Made by a program: the position numbers and the translations under genes. This document shows, in pieces, positions 36,059 through 48,483 of a stretch of DNA of 64,000 nt; within the stretch, counting starts at the first letter, position 1; every line of letters starts with the position of its first letter. The notes below the pieces were generated by a model, which was not told the DNA's origin, did not search any database, and worked only from the letters and a program-made list of their open reading frames with translations. The DNA is from Carallia brachiata (taxonomy: Eukaryota; Streptophyta; Magnoliopsida; Malpighiales; Rhizophoraceae). The stretch lies in contig JADCRB010000074.1 in the NCBI GenBank assembly GCA_021464245.1, forward strand, positions 1,570,208 through 1,634,207. The letters run 5' to 3'.

Positions 36059-36790
36059 TTCACACTTGAGATGGTGTTAAACTATAACAAGTACGAGTCT
36101 CATATTGAAAAAAAAAAAGGTGCAAAAAGTATTTAAAGTTTTGAGTAAATAGCGATAGTCATGCCCAATAAATGTTGATTGCTTATGGCCTATTCTTTTT
36201 TTTTTTTGGATTAACTCATGGCCATTCGTTAATGCTCTCCAAAATCTGTAGGCTCTCCCTCGGCCCGTTTAAAAAAAACAAATGATATCCAAACTAATTA
36301 AATTCTAAATTTAAAAGTTGTGTTAGAGCGCAAGGTTTAGCCTTGGGCTTTCGACGTTTGCAGATGCGCATTTCCCACTAAGGGCAAAAATATACTGAAA
36401 TCCCAGGATTAAAAAAAAAGATATTGGAATCCCTGTAGAAAGTTGTGGTTAAGCCCATTTGGATAATTGTTTTAATGCGTTCAAACAGTACCAAAGAAAA
36501 AAAAAAAAGTCCCAAAGTGGCAAATCTTAACGTAAAAAGACTCATTAAATCATTTTTATTATGTAACCTATGGTTCAATAAATTTTTTATTAAATAAAAA
36601 AAAAAGACTCACATTTAAAAAAAAAAAGATTAACATTTGAGAGAGCGTATTGAAATATAACAAGTACCAATCTCTCGGTTGAGAAGAAGTAAAAAAAGTA
36701 CAAACAACCTATAAATGACAAATCATAGCCTAGTACTTTTTGTTAATGCTTTCCATATTTTTTTGCTCTCCCACTCATAACCAACACCCT
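36059..36790 (+). repeat. Pair of diverged direct repeats (possible small LTR/TRIM element)
   Basis: 36059-36230 and 36627-36790 share TATAACAAGTAC, GTAAAAAAAGTA/TGCAAAAAGTA, TTAATGCT(C/T)TCC and GCTCTCCC in the same order, with roughly 70 percent similarity by eye. They are about 570 bp apart. The interior has no primer-binding site that I can identify, so TRIM is only a possibility. Confidence 0.35.
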
Positions 36791-37711
36791 TTAACCAGTC
36801 GTTACAATTAAAGCTTATTCTCACACTAGAAATTTATCAGTTCGGTAATTTACCGCAAGATAATTGTTTAGAAGCCAGTTCATCCAAATGGGAAACAAGA
36901 AAGAAACAGTCAACAGTTGTTCATTAGTTGTTTCATCCGCATATTGCACATACAAATTTAACATATCCACCATCAGAATAAATGTTATTAAGAATGGAGA
37001 TGAAAGACTGCTTGACCGTTCCTTTACAATGTTTAGTGCTTCACCGACTGACAACCACTTTCGTTACTTCTATTAACAATAAGGAAGTGCCTGCCAAGAG
37101 CTCTAATTACCTTTTTCTTTCTTTTTTGGATCGAATAAGCCCAAAGGCCCAAAACTAGTTTTAGTTATAATCGGCGGAAAAAAAGATGATTTGTTCACAA
37201 CAGTAGATCTTGGTAGAGGTAAGTTGGGGGCTTCGGACAGTTGTATTATAGGCATATAAGCATTTATTGTTGCATATAACTCTAAAACTCTGCCTGTCTA
37301 CAGAATCGATACGAGAGTTCCTCTTGCGTAGGCATCTCGCTTTGACGACCACAAATATATAAAATTTTGGGACTGCAAACAAAGACATATGTGGAAAGAT
37401 CTGTCTTTATCATTACAAGTTTACAGCACCGCAATGATCTTAACAATGTAAATAATTAAGCGGATTGGGTCAATGTCAAGAATTAAACTGATTCTTTTTA
37501 GCGACGAAGAATCCTGTTGCGCAAATTTTAAAATAATTACCAGAATGTCGATTATTTATTCAAAACTTAGAAAGTACGAAGGGATTAAATTTGAGACGGT
37601 ACCCGCTCTTGTCACGAGTTTTGTTAGCTTGTATGGGATAACAATGCGTTTAAAGCGTGGAAGGTAGCATTTATTTTCGAGGTCTCAAAGTCCAAAACAA
37701 ACTTAAACTAC

Positions 37712-37914
37712 GACTAGTGAGCGTTGGTGCAAGTAGTAGGAGTTCGTCATCGTTTAATTAGAAGTCTCAAGTTTCAGTCCCTGAAAATGCAGTCACGTTA
37801 AATATTCATTAGGAGACTTTTGCCGTCCTCTAGGGCCCTATCCGAGTTGGTCCAAATTAGTGTCCAGATTAGTCAGTCCATTAAATTGAATGCTAAACGA
37901 TTTTAGACAAAAAA
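37712..37914 (+). mobile_element. tRNA-derived SINE with aged target duplication
   Basis: It starts GAGCGTTGGTGCAAGTAGTA, has a B-box-like AAGTTTCAGTCCCTG, a body containing GGGCCCTATCCGAG, and a GACAAAAAAAA tail. The 18-bp flanks 37694-37711 and 37915-37932 agree at 16 positions, consistent with an old target duplication. Confidence 0.65.
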
Positions 37915-38430
37915 AAAACAAAATTAAATTACAAATATTATAAAAATAAGAGAAAACTAATACTGGATTATAAACTTACACCACATAAACTTTTCTTTTT
38001 AAGTAGACTTTTACTTATTGTATAATATAAAATTATAAGCATATTATATTCATAAAAAAATAAATCAAATTAAAAATTTTTCTCATAATGAAATAAATTT
38101 CTCAATGAACAAAAAAAAGAGCTTTACAACGTAATTTGAGCTTTGTAAACAGTAAATTAATCACGAAATTTATTTAATGTTATCTAACAGATTATTTATT
38201 TATTTTTTTAAATTTTAATTATTCAATAATTCATACTATTTTAGTACTATTTTGTTAATACATAAATAATGCTATTTAGTATTTTACAAAAAAAAAAAGC
38301 ACTATAAATAACCAACTTCTTTTTTTTTTTTTGCCAAAAATGATCAAAGATTTTTAAGCAAAATAAAAAGTCCTAGATATTCAGATAAATATTGACATTT
38401 AACTTTAAAAAGGATTACCACCGCCGTGGA

Positions 38431-38455
38431 CTTATTATTATTATTATTATTATTT
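38431..38455 (+). repeat. (TTA)n microsatellite before the DUF668 gene
   Basis: Seven or eight TTA/ATT units about 1 kb before the start codon and just upstream of the presumed first leader exon. Confidence 0.8.
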
Positions 38456-38499
38456 TTGTTCACAAGAGAATATACCACCGCCACGAGCTAAATGGAAAG

Positions 38500-39406
38500 G
38501 CTTCGCACCTCGAATTCGTCGAATTGAATTCTCCATTACGTCGTCGTTTTGGTCATTTTCTTACACTACAAATTTCTATCCCCTGTCCGTTTCTGCTACT
38601 TTTATATGTTGCCACTAGTACTTTGCTCGGTTTGATCTCACGCAATTGTCTGGGGTCTCTTTCCCGGCCATTCTCTTTCATTGCAATGGTATGTATGTTC
38701 TTCAAAAACAAAGCTTTTGTTTTCTTGTACAATGGTTGCATTAGTGTCTTGGATGAAGTAAATGTGTGCTTGGGATTCTGGGTTAAGTAGAAGCATCTGT
38801 AAGCCCCCTGTGAGTCTGTGACCAATGTGGTTCCATGGATTAGTTGGGAGTACTGAGTTTTTACCTGGGATTTCGGGTTCCTGTCGATCTTCTTGATATT
38901 TTCTTTCCTGGGGATAATGGGTTACAGGATCTTTGTTAAAAGCCGGCGGAAATTTTGAGTCTTTGAGTCATGTGGTTGCTTGTGAGCACCTCTTGGTTGT
39001 GAAACAAAAGGCAAATGAAAGGAAAGGAACAATATTTTTTTTTTTGCTTTTTATTTAGATCAAGGCAAGTAGCTGTAGAACAAAACTTTTCTTTGTTATG
39101 CTCTTATGGGCTTAGTTGGCTGCCTCTGGTTGACCTGCCAGAGCCTGTTATTTTTAAAAATTTTTATACATGTATTATTACTTCAATTGATTATCTGCCT
39201 TTTTACTCCATTTGACTGTTCCTGCGATTTTCTGCTTCATGCTTCGGAATTTCGAGTAGTTCTTCCATTAGAGTGGCAATTTTGCGTGTCCGTAAACTTG
39301 TTGGATATTTATTAGTCTTATACTTGGTGTTTGTGTGTTGCTAATCTGGTGCAGGGATCTTGAGACTTAAAGAGATCAGCCATTAGATTTTATTTATAGC
39401 ATATGC
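38500..39406 (+). promoter_or_regulatory. 5' leader of the DUF668 gene with probable leader intron
   Basis: GC-richer leader sequence is followed by a donor-like GTATGTATG (after TGCAATG, about 38689) and an acceptor TGGTGCAG just before GGATCTTGAGAC (39355-39356). The interval between them is T-rich like an intron. The coding exon begins shortly after, at 39407. Confidence 0.45.
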
Positions 39407-41139
39407 ATGAGAATGAGGCAAGCAACTGTGGCTGACTTGGGCCTTGGTAATTTGTTGAAGCATTCGGGGAAATGTGTGCCAGAGAATTCTAAAACAGAAA
39501 TTGGAGTGCTGGCATTTGATGTTGCGAGATTGATGTCCAAGGTAGTTAATCTGTGGCGGTGTTTGAGTGAAAAGGAGATCTGTGGCTTGAGAGAAGAGAT
39601 TGTTAATTCAATTGGTGTTCGAAAGCTCGTATCCAATGATGGTAATTATCTTATGGATCTTGTACTAAATGAAATCATGGAGAATTTTGTACTTGTAGCT
39701 AGATCTGTGGCTATGCTTGGGAGGAAGTGCACAGACCCTCTTTTTCGTCGTTTTGAAAATTTTGTTAGTGACCCAATCCAGAATCACATTGAATGGCATG
39801 GATGGGATTATAGACTGAAAAAGATGGAAAAGAAAGTTGAAAAATGGAGAGATTTGTTGGAGTCACAATACAAATGGCTGAGGAGCTGGAAGTCCTTGCA
39901 GAGCTTGAACAAACTTTTAGCAGAATGCAGGCCAATTCTGACCTTAATCGGGGAAAGTTGCAGGATATTCAGCAGAGAGTAATCTGGCAGCACCAGGAAG
40001 TGAGAAATCTGCGTGAGATGTCACCCTGGATTCGTACATATGATTACATTGTTCGGCTTTTGGCAAGGTCACTACTGACAATACTTGAACGCATCAAGCT
40101 TGTTTGTGAAATTAATTTGAGTAACCAGCTGCCATCTGCAGAGCAGAAGGGTGAGCTCAGAGATATGAATCCTCATGGTCTTCTTCATTCCCTTGCATGT
40201 TCTGCTTTCATGCTCTCTCCAGTACATCCATCAGAAAATATGGCCCATGGTTTATCTTCCGGACCTATTGGGAAATCAATAGTAAAGTCAAAACCAATTC
40301 GTGGTATCCTGTACGGAAAGCTTGCACATGCAAAAACGAAACAATTGGCTCCTGTTGGAGCTTTCAGAGGATGCGTGCCAGGTGGAAATAGTTCTCCTGT
40401 TCGAGAGAGCTTGGAGGCACCCATTGGTGGTCCTATGAAGTTTCTTGGTAATTATTTGAAACCTTTTGACAAAGCGGAAAGCAAAACAGAAAGCCTTAGC
40501 CTGGAATCTCTTTCAACCAGCAGTAGAATCTATTACAAGTTGGCCGTCTTCAATTCGAAGCATAGAATGTTCTGTGCCCCTTCATCTACTCTTGGTGATG
40601 CTGCTTTAGCTTTCCATTATGCAAATTTGATCGTATTCATTGACAAGTTAGTTTCATCACCTCACATGCTTGACTCAGAAACAAGAGATGACTTGTACAA
40701 CATGTTACCAACAACTATCAGGGTGTCTTTGAATGCTAGGCTGAAGATATATGCCAAATCTCTTGCTCCAGCCATGTCCCTCATAACGGAGTGGAACTTA
40801 GCACTTTCGCGGATATTGGAGTGGTTGTCTCCCATGGCGCATAACACGATAAGATGGCTAGCCGAGCGCAACTTTGAGAGGAAGGAAGAGAATTTTGGAA
40901 CAAATGTGCTTCTGGTGCAGACCCTCCATTTTGCAGATCAAGCAAAAACCGAAGCTGTAATAACCGAGCTTCTTGTGGGGCTCAACTACATTTACCAAAC
41001 CAATGCTGATGCTAGTGAAAGAACTCCACAACAGTTCTCGTCTAGGTGCATGCCGGGCCTTGGTTATATGGGGAAAAGGGGTGACAGCATTTCACAACAC
41101 TCTTACAGGGCTTATGAGATGAAGATGTTAACCTTCTGA
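39407..41139 (+). CDS. DUF3475/DUF668 protein (PSI1-like), one frame break
   Basis: Member of the plant PSI (PSK SIMULATOR) and related family; PSI1 promotes growth downstream of phytosulfokine and brassinosteroid, while the role of this paralogue class is less clear. Single coding exon, about 577 residues. Start MRMRQATVADLG (ATG at 39407; the ATG at 39403 is closed by a stop). DUF3475 covers about residues 32-90 (IGVLAFDVARLMSKVVNLW); DUF668 covers about 395-485 (ALAFHYANLIVFIDKL). Ends YRAYEMKMLTF. The frame changes at an A-run, 39840-39844: KKMEKKVEK continues as MERFVGVTI in the next frame, so one A seems missing. No N-terminal Gly for myristoylation, unlike PSI1. A downstream 138-nt overlap of the two frames is only a consequence of the break. 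Confidence 0.9.
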
Positions 41140-42065
41140 AAATTTTGCCTCATCAAATTCAGATGGCGTATGTGGTTGACCAAAAAAAAAAAAAATCAGA
41201 TGGCGTATGGAGACTCTGCTTCCACGACGAATTTTCAGTGCCTTAGAGAAGTCATGTTGGTATAATTAATCGGTGCAACCTTCCATCATTTTGCGTATTT
41301 CCATTGCACCCGTGTCTTGGAAGAAGATCCTAACGCATGTACAAAGGTTAATGAAGATCCCAGTTGAACTGTTTGTTTTAACTCTCGTCTGAAGTTGAGT
41401 TAATTTGACTCACATAAAATTATAAAATCAATTTTTATAATGTAAGATTACGTGTGAATTATATTAAAAAAAAATTGAGTAAGAATAGCAAATACTATTA
41501 ATTTTGGTTGATTAATGGAAGTGATTAGAAGTAATCAAGCAGCTATAAGATATTATTTGGTGTGGAAGATGTAATGTATGATGCTAGTGTGAACAATCAA
41601 CATGTATCAGTTTTAGGTTCTATGCGTTGTATTTCAATTTTAATGTACCTTTGAAATATGGGCAGAATATATGCTAATTTCTGGAATAGAAAACATAATC
41701 GGGTCATTAACTCAAGTTCTTCGCTCTTCTTACAAGTTTCAATATATTTTTTTTAATTTTATAAAAATAAAAAATTGAGATACGTTATGCTTTCCATAAA
41801 ATAGTGATATAATAAAGTTTGATGTGATAAATCCATGACCATACAAGAAACTGAATTCTCTACAGTCTGCAGCTCTTCTTTGTGAAACTTTTTTTCTTTA
41901 CATTTGAAATAATTAATAATTAACCAGTTAAGTGTAAGCAAAAGAAATATGAGATCGGATCTACACATATCATAAGAGTGCACTGCACTCCAAAGGAGGC
42001 AAAGCCTCCAGCCCATTCATGCATAGATGTGATCAAATCTCTTCGTCAGGCGCTAAGCCCTACAT

Positions 42066-42233
42066 TTTTTTTTTTTTTTTCACAGCAATAAGGTTTTATT
42101 CATAGCATCCAAAAAAAATACAGACACTCGTGTAACTAAGTAAATATCTTGTACAGATCACTGCACAAAAATCATCCACACAGTCGCTAAAAACCACAAA
42201 AGCCCTTTACGAAAAAGACAAACAATTACCAAA
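42066..42233 (-). mobile_element. Retroposed 3'-end fragment with 11-bp target duplication
   Basis: A perfect direct repeat AAGCCCTACAT flanks it (42055-42065 and 42234-42244). The plus strand starts with T16, i.e. a poly(A) tail on the minus strand, preceded there by GAATAAAACC, a polyadenylation signal 15-20 bases before the tail. The body (168 bp with tail) has no frame that I recognise. Such a structure is produced by LINE machinery: either a 5'-truncated LINE or the 3' end of a cellular mRNA. Confidence 0.8.
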
Positions 42234-43564
42234 AAGCCCTACATGTTTGAATTGTGTGCCACCAAGTACCGAGAAAATCTCTACTTCTATAAAACAATGG
42301 GCCACCTACTTTGGGCTGCTCGATTTTTTATGCATCGAAAGTAGAATCCTTCAGAGTTGCCAATCCCATTTAACGATAACCCAGAAGGAAAACGAGGAGA
42401 TGTAATTACCCAGTTGTTGATTTCACGTTATGAACCAGTTTCTCACTTCCCCATTTCGATTTTTTCTTTTTGGGGAGGGGGGGGGGGGTGTGGGGGTTGA
42501 TTAACTTTTGCTATTCTTTGCTAGCTGGAAAATTTGCTCTTATATGCTTGCCATTGCCCAATCCCTCAATTGATCATCATCAGCCATTTACTCATGCTAG
42601 ATTGTTCCCCGGTGAATATCAAGGCACAGCGAAAATGTTTGTCTTTTTTAACTTTTTTTCTCAAATTGACTCTGATTAGAATTTGAATTCAAATTAACTC
42701 TAATTGAGGTGCAGCTTAATGGTAAACATTCTGTCCTTTTCAGCGCAATCCTGAACCAACATATGGAAAAACACCCCCTATTTAATAGCTTTGGGCTTAA
42801 AATTATCCTATCGGGCTAAACAAAATGAGCTGCGCCTTTGCTAGCCGTAGCCATAGCGCCTCCAAATGCTTCGGCAGGCGCCCAGGCGCTTGTTTCGACT
42901 CCAACAAGTACTTCAAATTTGAGAGAAAAATGTATGGTACTTATTGTATAACTAGTTGGGATAATACGTAGATATCTCTTTATTTTGTGTTTAACTTTTA
43001 GTGTCTCTTTTCTCTTTTCTTAAAAAAAATCACGGGAAAATTTAGTTTGCATACTCTTTGAGAAAAATCAGAAATCAGTTTTTAAAATTAAATTAAAAGA
43101 ACAACACATTATGATTAAGGATAGTTCATTGTCACTGTTAAAAGACCAACCAATGAGAAGGAAAATACATTCTCAAATAAATATTCGAATTGATGAGGAA
43201 AATCTTCATCTAAGGCTACCAAACTCAATTCAGATTGAGATACTAGGTTGAGGATAATCATAGTCTAACATTTAAAAAATAAATTTAACTACGGTGAGCC
43301 GAAGAGTAGATAATAACGTATAACATCTATACATGACTTAGGAGATAACTCTCTATAGGAGAGTAAGGACTCCCTATTTGTGGGGTCTACGAAGATATAC
43401 CAATATATGAGCCAATAAAATTGATGAAACTATATTTTATATGAATTTAAAATAAACTTATGTAGTGGTAGACATGAAAGAAATTAAGCTCCAAGATTTA
43501 AGGCCTAACGGAACTAATTTATTCCTTATCACATATCATATAAACAAATATAGGAAGATTTAGT

Positions 43565-43695
43565 AATACATGAGGTGATTAGAAATAGTGACTTTCAATT
43601 GGAAGATTTGAGATTCGAATTTCAGTTCTTTCCTCATCTCTCTCATCTCCCAACTGTTGGATTACCAACTCTAAAGGACAAAAAAAAAAAAAAAG
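43565..43695 (+). mobile_element. SINE-like unit with A-tail
   Basis: TTGAGATTCGAATTTCAG is B-box-like and the 3' end CTAAAGGACAAAAAAAAAA resembles the GACAAAA tail junctions of the other SINEs in this window. The 5' part is diverged. Confidence 0.45.
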
Positions 43696-43770
43696 TAAAC
43701 ATATTCACATTTCATCCATTTTTGGCGCTGATTATGAGGAAATTCACTAAGATAAGATAGTATATGATGT

Positions 43771-45663
43771 CTAATCTATGCTCCTTCTGTAAGGTATGGC
43801 TCTAGCTTTTAAAGGAACCGATTTTCTGAGTGTTATCCCCATTCTTTCAGTCATGTCCTGTGCTTTAATCCCATCCGTCAAAATCCAATCAAATGCAATC
43901 AAGACCGATCCTAGAGCCAACGGAAGCAAACGCGAGGCAAGAGGCACGGCAGGGCACATCCTGCGGCCTGAACCAAATGGTATGAACTCAAAATGGTGTC
44001 CTTTATAATCCACCGTGTTTGGCTCCAAGAACCTCTCTGGCTTAAATACTGAAGGGTCTTCCCAGGTCTTTGGGTCCCTTCCAATTGCCCAAACGTTGAC
44101 TAGGATTTGTGTTTCTTCAGGAATATGGTAGCCTAGCATCTTGCAAGGGTCCATGGCCATGTGGGGGACCAAGAACGGCAGCGGTGGGTGGAGCCTCAGC
44201 GTCTCTTTGATTACTGCTTTTAGGTAAGGGAGGTTCTCCAAGTCCTCCTCTTGAAGCTTTTTGTTCGGTCCAATGGTGCTTCTCAGCTCGGCCTGGGCTT
44301 TCTGTAGTGTTTTCGGATTATGCAGCAGCTCAGACATTGCCCATTCTAATGTGCTCGTGGTTGTATCAGTGCCTGCTGTAAACATTTCCTACAACAAAAT
44401 ATACAAAACAAAATGAGTTGGCAAGAACTTTGAACTATCAACATTGATTTCACCATCTTGTTCAATTTCTTGATCAGCAATTTGTTTCTTTTTAAAATTT
44501 TTTCTTCAAAATATCCATAATTATTAGTTTATAGAGCCTTATGATGTCTCAAATAAACAACTAATATTATGACTTCTAATTTGATGGGAAAAAAAAAAAT
44601 GAAACTCAGTTAAATAAAATTTAGGTATTTCAAGTCTTGTGAAATATAGAATTCCTGAGACATAACACACATACAATAATAATAATAACAATAATAATAA
44701 TAATAATAATAGTATCTTCATGTCTGAGAACAACACTTACAAAAACAATGACATTGACTGTCCTGGGAGTGAATTTTGATGGCTCCTCCGCACAATCACC
44801 ACGGAAGTCCAAAAGCACATCCAAGAAATCCTTTCTTCCCTCTTCTGTAGACCCCTTTTGCATACTATCCAATCTTTCTTTGATGAATTCCCCTGCAATT
44901 TCGAAGGCTCTTTCGACATGGAACTGAGTATTTCTCCTCACGCGTTGCGGGTCAAGTCTTCTTAGAATTGGAAAAAAGTCAGCCACGTTAGGCTTGCCAG
45001 CCAGTTCCATGACCTTGGCCGTATGCCGGAAGAACTTGGCCCCTCTCTCCGAATTGGGGTCCAGTAAATCTCTGGAGAACATAAGGTTGCCAATAAGATT
45101 GAAAGCCATCAGGAAAAAGAATCTTCCGACATCAATGGCATTAGTACCATTTGCACTAGCGTCTTCAATGTATTGCACCATGCGATCGATGCACCTGCTG
45201 CGGACACCCCGCATGGCCTCCAGGCGGCTCGTGACGAAGAATTCGGTGGTGCATAAGCGCCGCAGCATGCGCCAATGCGGTCCATACTGGGATGTAATCA
45301 GAGATCCTTCGCTGCCATAATCGCCTTTCATGGCTTCATAAATTTTTCGGCCAGCTAGGACAACATCGTGGTTCTTGAACATGTCACGGGCCACTTCGTT
45401 GGAGGATATGACCACGGTGCACATCGAGCCTAGCCAAAGGGTCATTATGGGCCCGTGAACTCGAGCCAATTTGGCAAATGACTCGTGGGGTGGCCAACCC
45501 AGTTGGAAGACGTTTCCAACCACTGGCAACGATCGAGGCCCTGGTGGCAGCTGCCCTTGATTTTCCAATCGACGGTGGCGACGCTCTGTCGCCATTGCCC
45601 ATCCAACCCATAGCAAATGGCTAGAATTAGCCCCAATAATTCATAATCAATGACCATAACCAT
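43771..45663 (-). CDS. CYP76: Cytochrome P450, CYP76 family (CYP76G-like)
   Basis: ER-anchored monooxygenase; CYP76 enzymes hydroxylate monoterpenols and other small molecules, and the substrate here is unknown. Two exons, 45663-44741 and 44388-43771, with one phase-0 intron at the usual place (VIVF-EMFTAGTDTT); about 513 residues. N-terminal anchor MVMVIDYELLGLILAI, hinge LPPGPRSLPVVGN, I-helix AGTDTT, K-helix KETLRLHPP, PERF-type motif FKPERFLEP, and haem loop FIPFGSGRRMCPAVPLA with the Cys ligand (Ala replaces the usual Gly after CP). The anchor and the catalytic part are in different frames: an A-run at 45615-45617 (T-run on the coding strand) appears one base short. The intron holds an (AAT)n repeat. 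Clade assignment rests on likeness plus the PRXIIE/FK neighbourhood. Confidence 0.9.
44676..44710 (+). repeat. (AAT)n microsatellite in the CYP76 intron
   Basis: AATAATAATAACAATAATAATAATAAT-type run inside the single intron, close to the donor site. Confidence 0.9.
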
Positions 45664-47496
45664 TCTTTATTTTCCTTTTCCGGATTTCTCTTGATTGATT
45701 TAAATATAAGACAGAATTGATGTTAGGCTAGATACTTGTAACCTGTACATGAACTCCTGCTTATAAAGGCGTTTGCATAGGTATTCTCAGTGATAAACAC
45801 ATATGAGCATTCGATTTGGTTGAAGTGATAAAATATGTGTATTTTTTATAAGATACTTATTTCTCTTTTTAATAATATATTATTATCTTTATTATAGATA
45901 AAAAAAATTTTAAAAACATATATTAAAATATAGCTAAATTATGAGGTCCACCTATCAAATCAAATGTTATTTAAATTTTATTTAATATTGTTTTGGTTAT
46001 TGTGTCCATTTCTTATAATTGTAATTTTATTTAATCTATTTATTTTTTAGGATCTAATTTATTTTACTCATTTTCCTAATATGATAGCAAATAGTTACCA
46101 CATAATTCGAGTCATAAAAAACAAAAGCAAATTAATTTATTTTCAATGGAGGATAACTTTGGTATCTACTTGTAAATTGGAAATACGATATTTTATATTT
46201 CACCATATGTATCTAATTTGTATTTCGTGCTTTTGATTTCGCAAATTTCAAGTAATTCTATGTGGGTTCATCAAATGAGAGGTATGTGAGCTACTCCGCG
46301 CTCTTGACATTCAATCACACATCTAGGAAGAATCCCACCGTGTCTGTGTCAAAGCCGATGTCATAAAACTAAATGCCATCAAACCTTGTTGATTGGTTCA
46401 ATGATTGGATATCTTCCCTTTTGTTTTTGTTTTTTTTTTTTTTTGGGTCCTTTTTATCATCCCCGTTGATCCCTTTATTGTTTTGCGACTCTAACTACTG
46501 AGACAATTGAGATGTCATACTTTGGACGCTTTCCGAGTGCCACCTTTAGAATAAGGCCCTACAGTTTGAACAAAGAGAGAGAGGGGCCCTGCTGCCCCGG
46601 CACAATCAGATTTCTTTTCTTTTTTTCATTTGATTTATTAAGAAGCTAGTTGGAGAATCCAATTACATACTGATGCAATATTTAGGACTTGCACAATAGA
46701 TAGAGGTTTTTATTTGTTTTTTTTATTTTATTTTATAGAAGAGATGGTAACTCATCATTCAATAGAAAGTTGTTGAGAGAAAAATTTATAATCTTAAAAT
46801 TATCAGTAGAAATACATACCTTCTACTAGTTTAATTAAATTAGATTTTCGTAGAGTTGAATACATTGTTACCTTCCATTAGTTCAACACCTTTACATATT
46901 CCCTGGAGGTTTCAATTACCACAATCAAAACCATTCCTTATATTTCTATTAATATCATTGAGGAATGCGAAAAAAACTTCTTGTTCGAAACCTTATTTTA
47001 TTTTCTTGATAATTAATCCAAGTTTTAAAATATTATGATATTTATAATTCTTTTCATCAGAACATATAGATGTTGCTAACTTTTCCAAATTTATATTAAC
47101 CCAAGAAAATTTCATCCCAAAGTAGTCTTCAAATAATCGATCACATGTTTTAAGGAGGACAAAAAATCTAGTTAAAAGAAATGGTTAAGTATCATAACGA
47201 CATCGTATTGTCATTAGTGAACGTGACGAAAACTGACTATTGCAATTGGAGCTATAAAATTCACACTAGAGCGATGTATAAAAGTGTTAAGCCAACAAGC
47301 ATATGCTCCCTAAAAGCCCTCAAAAACCGTCCTGTTCCACGTTTGCATCATTTTATGTAACTATCTTTTAGATTGTTTACGGTATCTATAATGCAGGCAA
47401 GGCGAGGAAGGATAATCAGTCCGTTAGGTGTTTCATTGCCTGGAAACAGAAAAACAAAAATTGTAACCGTTCCCTTAGAATTTTGGGCGAGGAGGC

Positions 47497-47764
47497 AAAA
47501 TCTCTTGGAGGAGATTTGATTAGTTGATATGGAATTTTAAAAGGAAATACTATGTAATTTTATTTAAGTAGTAACAAAATAATAAGAAAGTGATATGAAC
47601 CGTTTAATATTAAAATTTAAAAAATGAAAAAAAATCTCTTGGAGGAGATTTGATTAGTTGATATGAAATTTTAAAGGGAAATACTATGTAATTTTATTTA
47701 AGTAGTAACAAAATAATAAGAAAGTGATATGAACCGTTTAATATTAAAATTTAAAAAATAAAAA
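47497..47764 (+). repeat. 134-bp tandem duplication
   Basis: The copies start at about 47497 and 47631, both with AAATCTCTTGGAGGAGATTT, and run in register for 134 bp with only a few substitutions (GGAATT/GAAATT, AAAAGG/AAAGGG, ATGAAA/ATAAAA). A recent local duplication. The motif TTTTATTTAAGTA is also met at 48487-48505, so the unit comes from a dispersed AT-rich repeat. Confidence 0.9.
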
Positions 47765-48444
47765 AATAGATAAAATATTAGATATCGTTGAATTAACCGT
47801 ATAATTATCTTATTACTATTTAAAATTAAGATTAATAATGAAGGTCTTTTTAGAAATTGATTTTGACTAGGATAATTTTTATTCCAAATCTCCTCACATG
47901 GACCACTGGTCCCAAATATACGAACAATTTCGCTTTCTATCCTGACTTAGATCTGCCTTAGGCAGCATGATTATTAATTAGTGTGGACATCAAACTAATC
48001 TATTTTGAAATGCAAGCGTCACTAAGACAGCAAAATCATGACCTATGAACTGCCCTCTTGAACCAAAGATAAATCCCGAGATTTAAATTCAACAATTTAC
48101 TATGGTTTCACGCTTTTTTTCTTTTAACGCAGAAAATCAACAATTTTCTGTGTTTAGAAAATATGGTCCACATACCCGCTCTAACCCTATGTTTGGGAAG
48201 GTGGAAAAGATAGGAGGAGGCAGGAATTTACACGGAAAGGAGTTCTACAGTTTGAGAGACAAGGAGGAAAGTGAAAAATAAGTGGGGCTCACTGACAATT
48301 TCCTGGATCTCACCAATAAGCCCTTTTGGGGGGAATAGCTGCTGCTCGTATGGGGTAGTAGTTTGTCTTTTTTGCAGTGCAAAATTACTGTTCTACCTTT
48401 ATTTTTACTTTTTGATTCTTAGGTAATTTTAGTATAACAAATTT

Positions 48445-48449
<5 letters not shown>

Positions 48450-48482
<33 letters not shown>
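48450..48482 (+). repeat. (TA)n microsatellite
   Basis: About 15-16 uninterrupted TA units in AT-rich intergenic DNA. Confidence 0.95.

Positions 48483-48483
<1 letters not shown>

Larger units (their letters stand above)
29700..38460. other. Gene-poor AT-rich region, about 8.8 kb
   Basis: I see no protein gene. Contents that I can name: a perfect 24-bp palindrome (30700-30723), a GC-richer island at 31960-32310 without a clear frame, a MITE candidate (34627-35118), a pair of diverged direct repeats (36059-36230, 36627-36790), a SINE (37712-37914) and many A/T homopolymers. The region separates the promoters of AHL and the DUF668 gene. Confidence 0.5.
41140..43770. other. Tail-to-tail intergenic region, DUF668 gene to CYP76
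   Basis: AT-rich. It contains a retroposed insert with target duplication (42066-42233), a G-run at 42475-42490 and a SINE-like unit (43565-43695). The short frames at 42470-42679 and 43575-43760 do not resemble genes. Confidence 0.5.

Noticed and set aside
36864..37076. Short paired frames on both strands at 36821-37076
   Set aside because: Mutually antisense, no family likeness, in AT-rich DNA.
39844..39982. Two overlapping genes in the DUF668 locus
   Set aside because: The two frames are the N- and C-terminal parts of one family protein separated by a single missing base in an A-run; the overlap is accidental.
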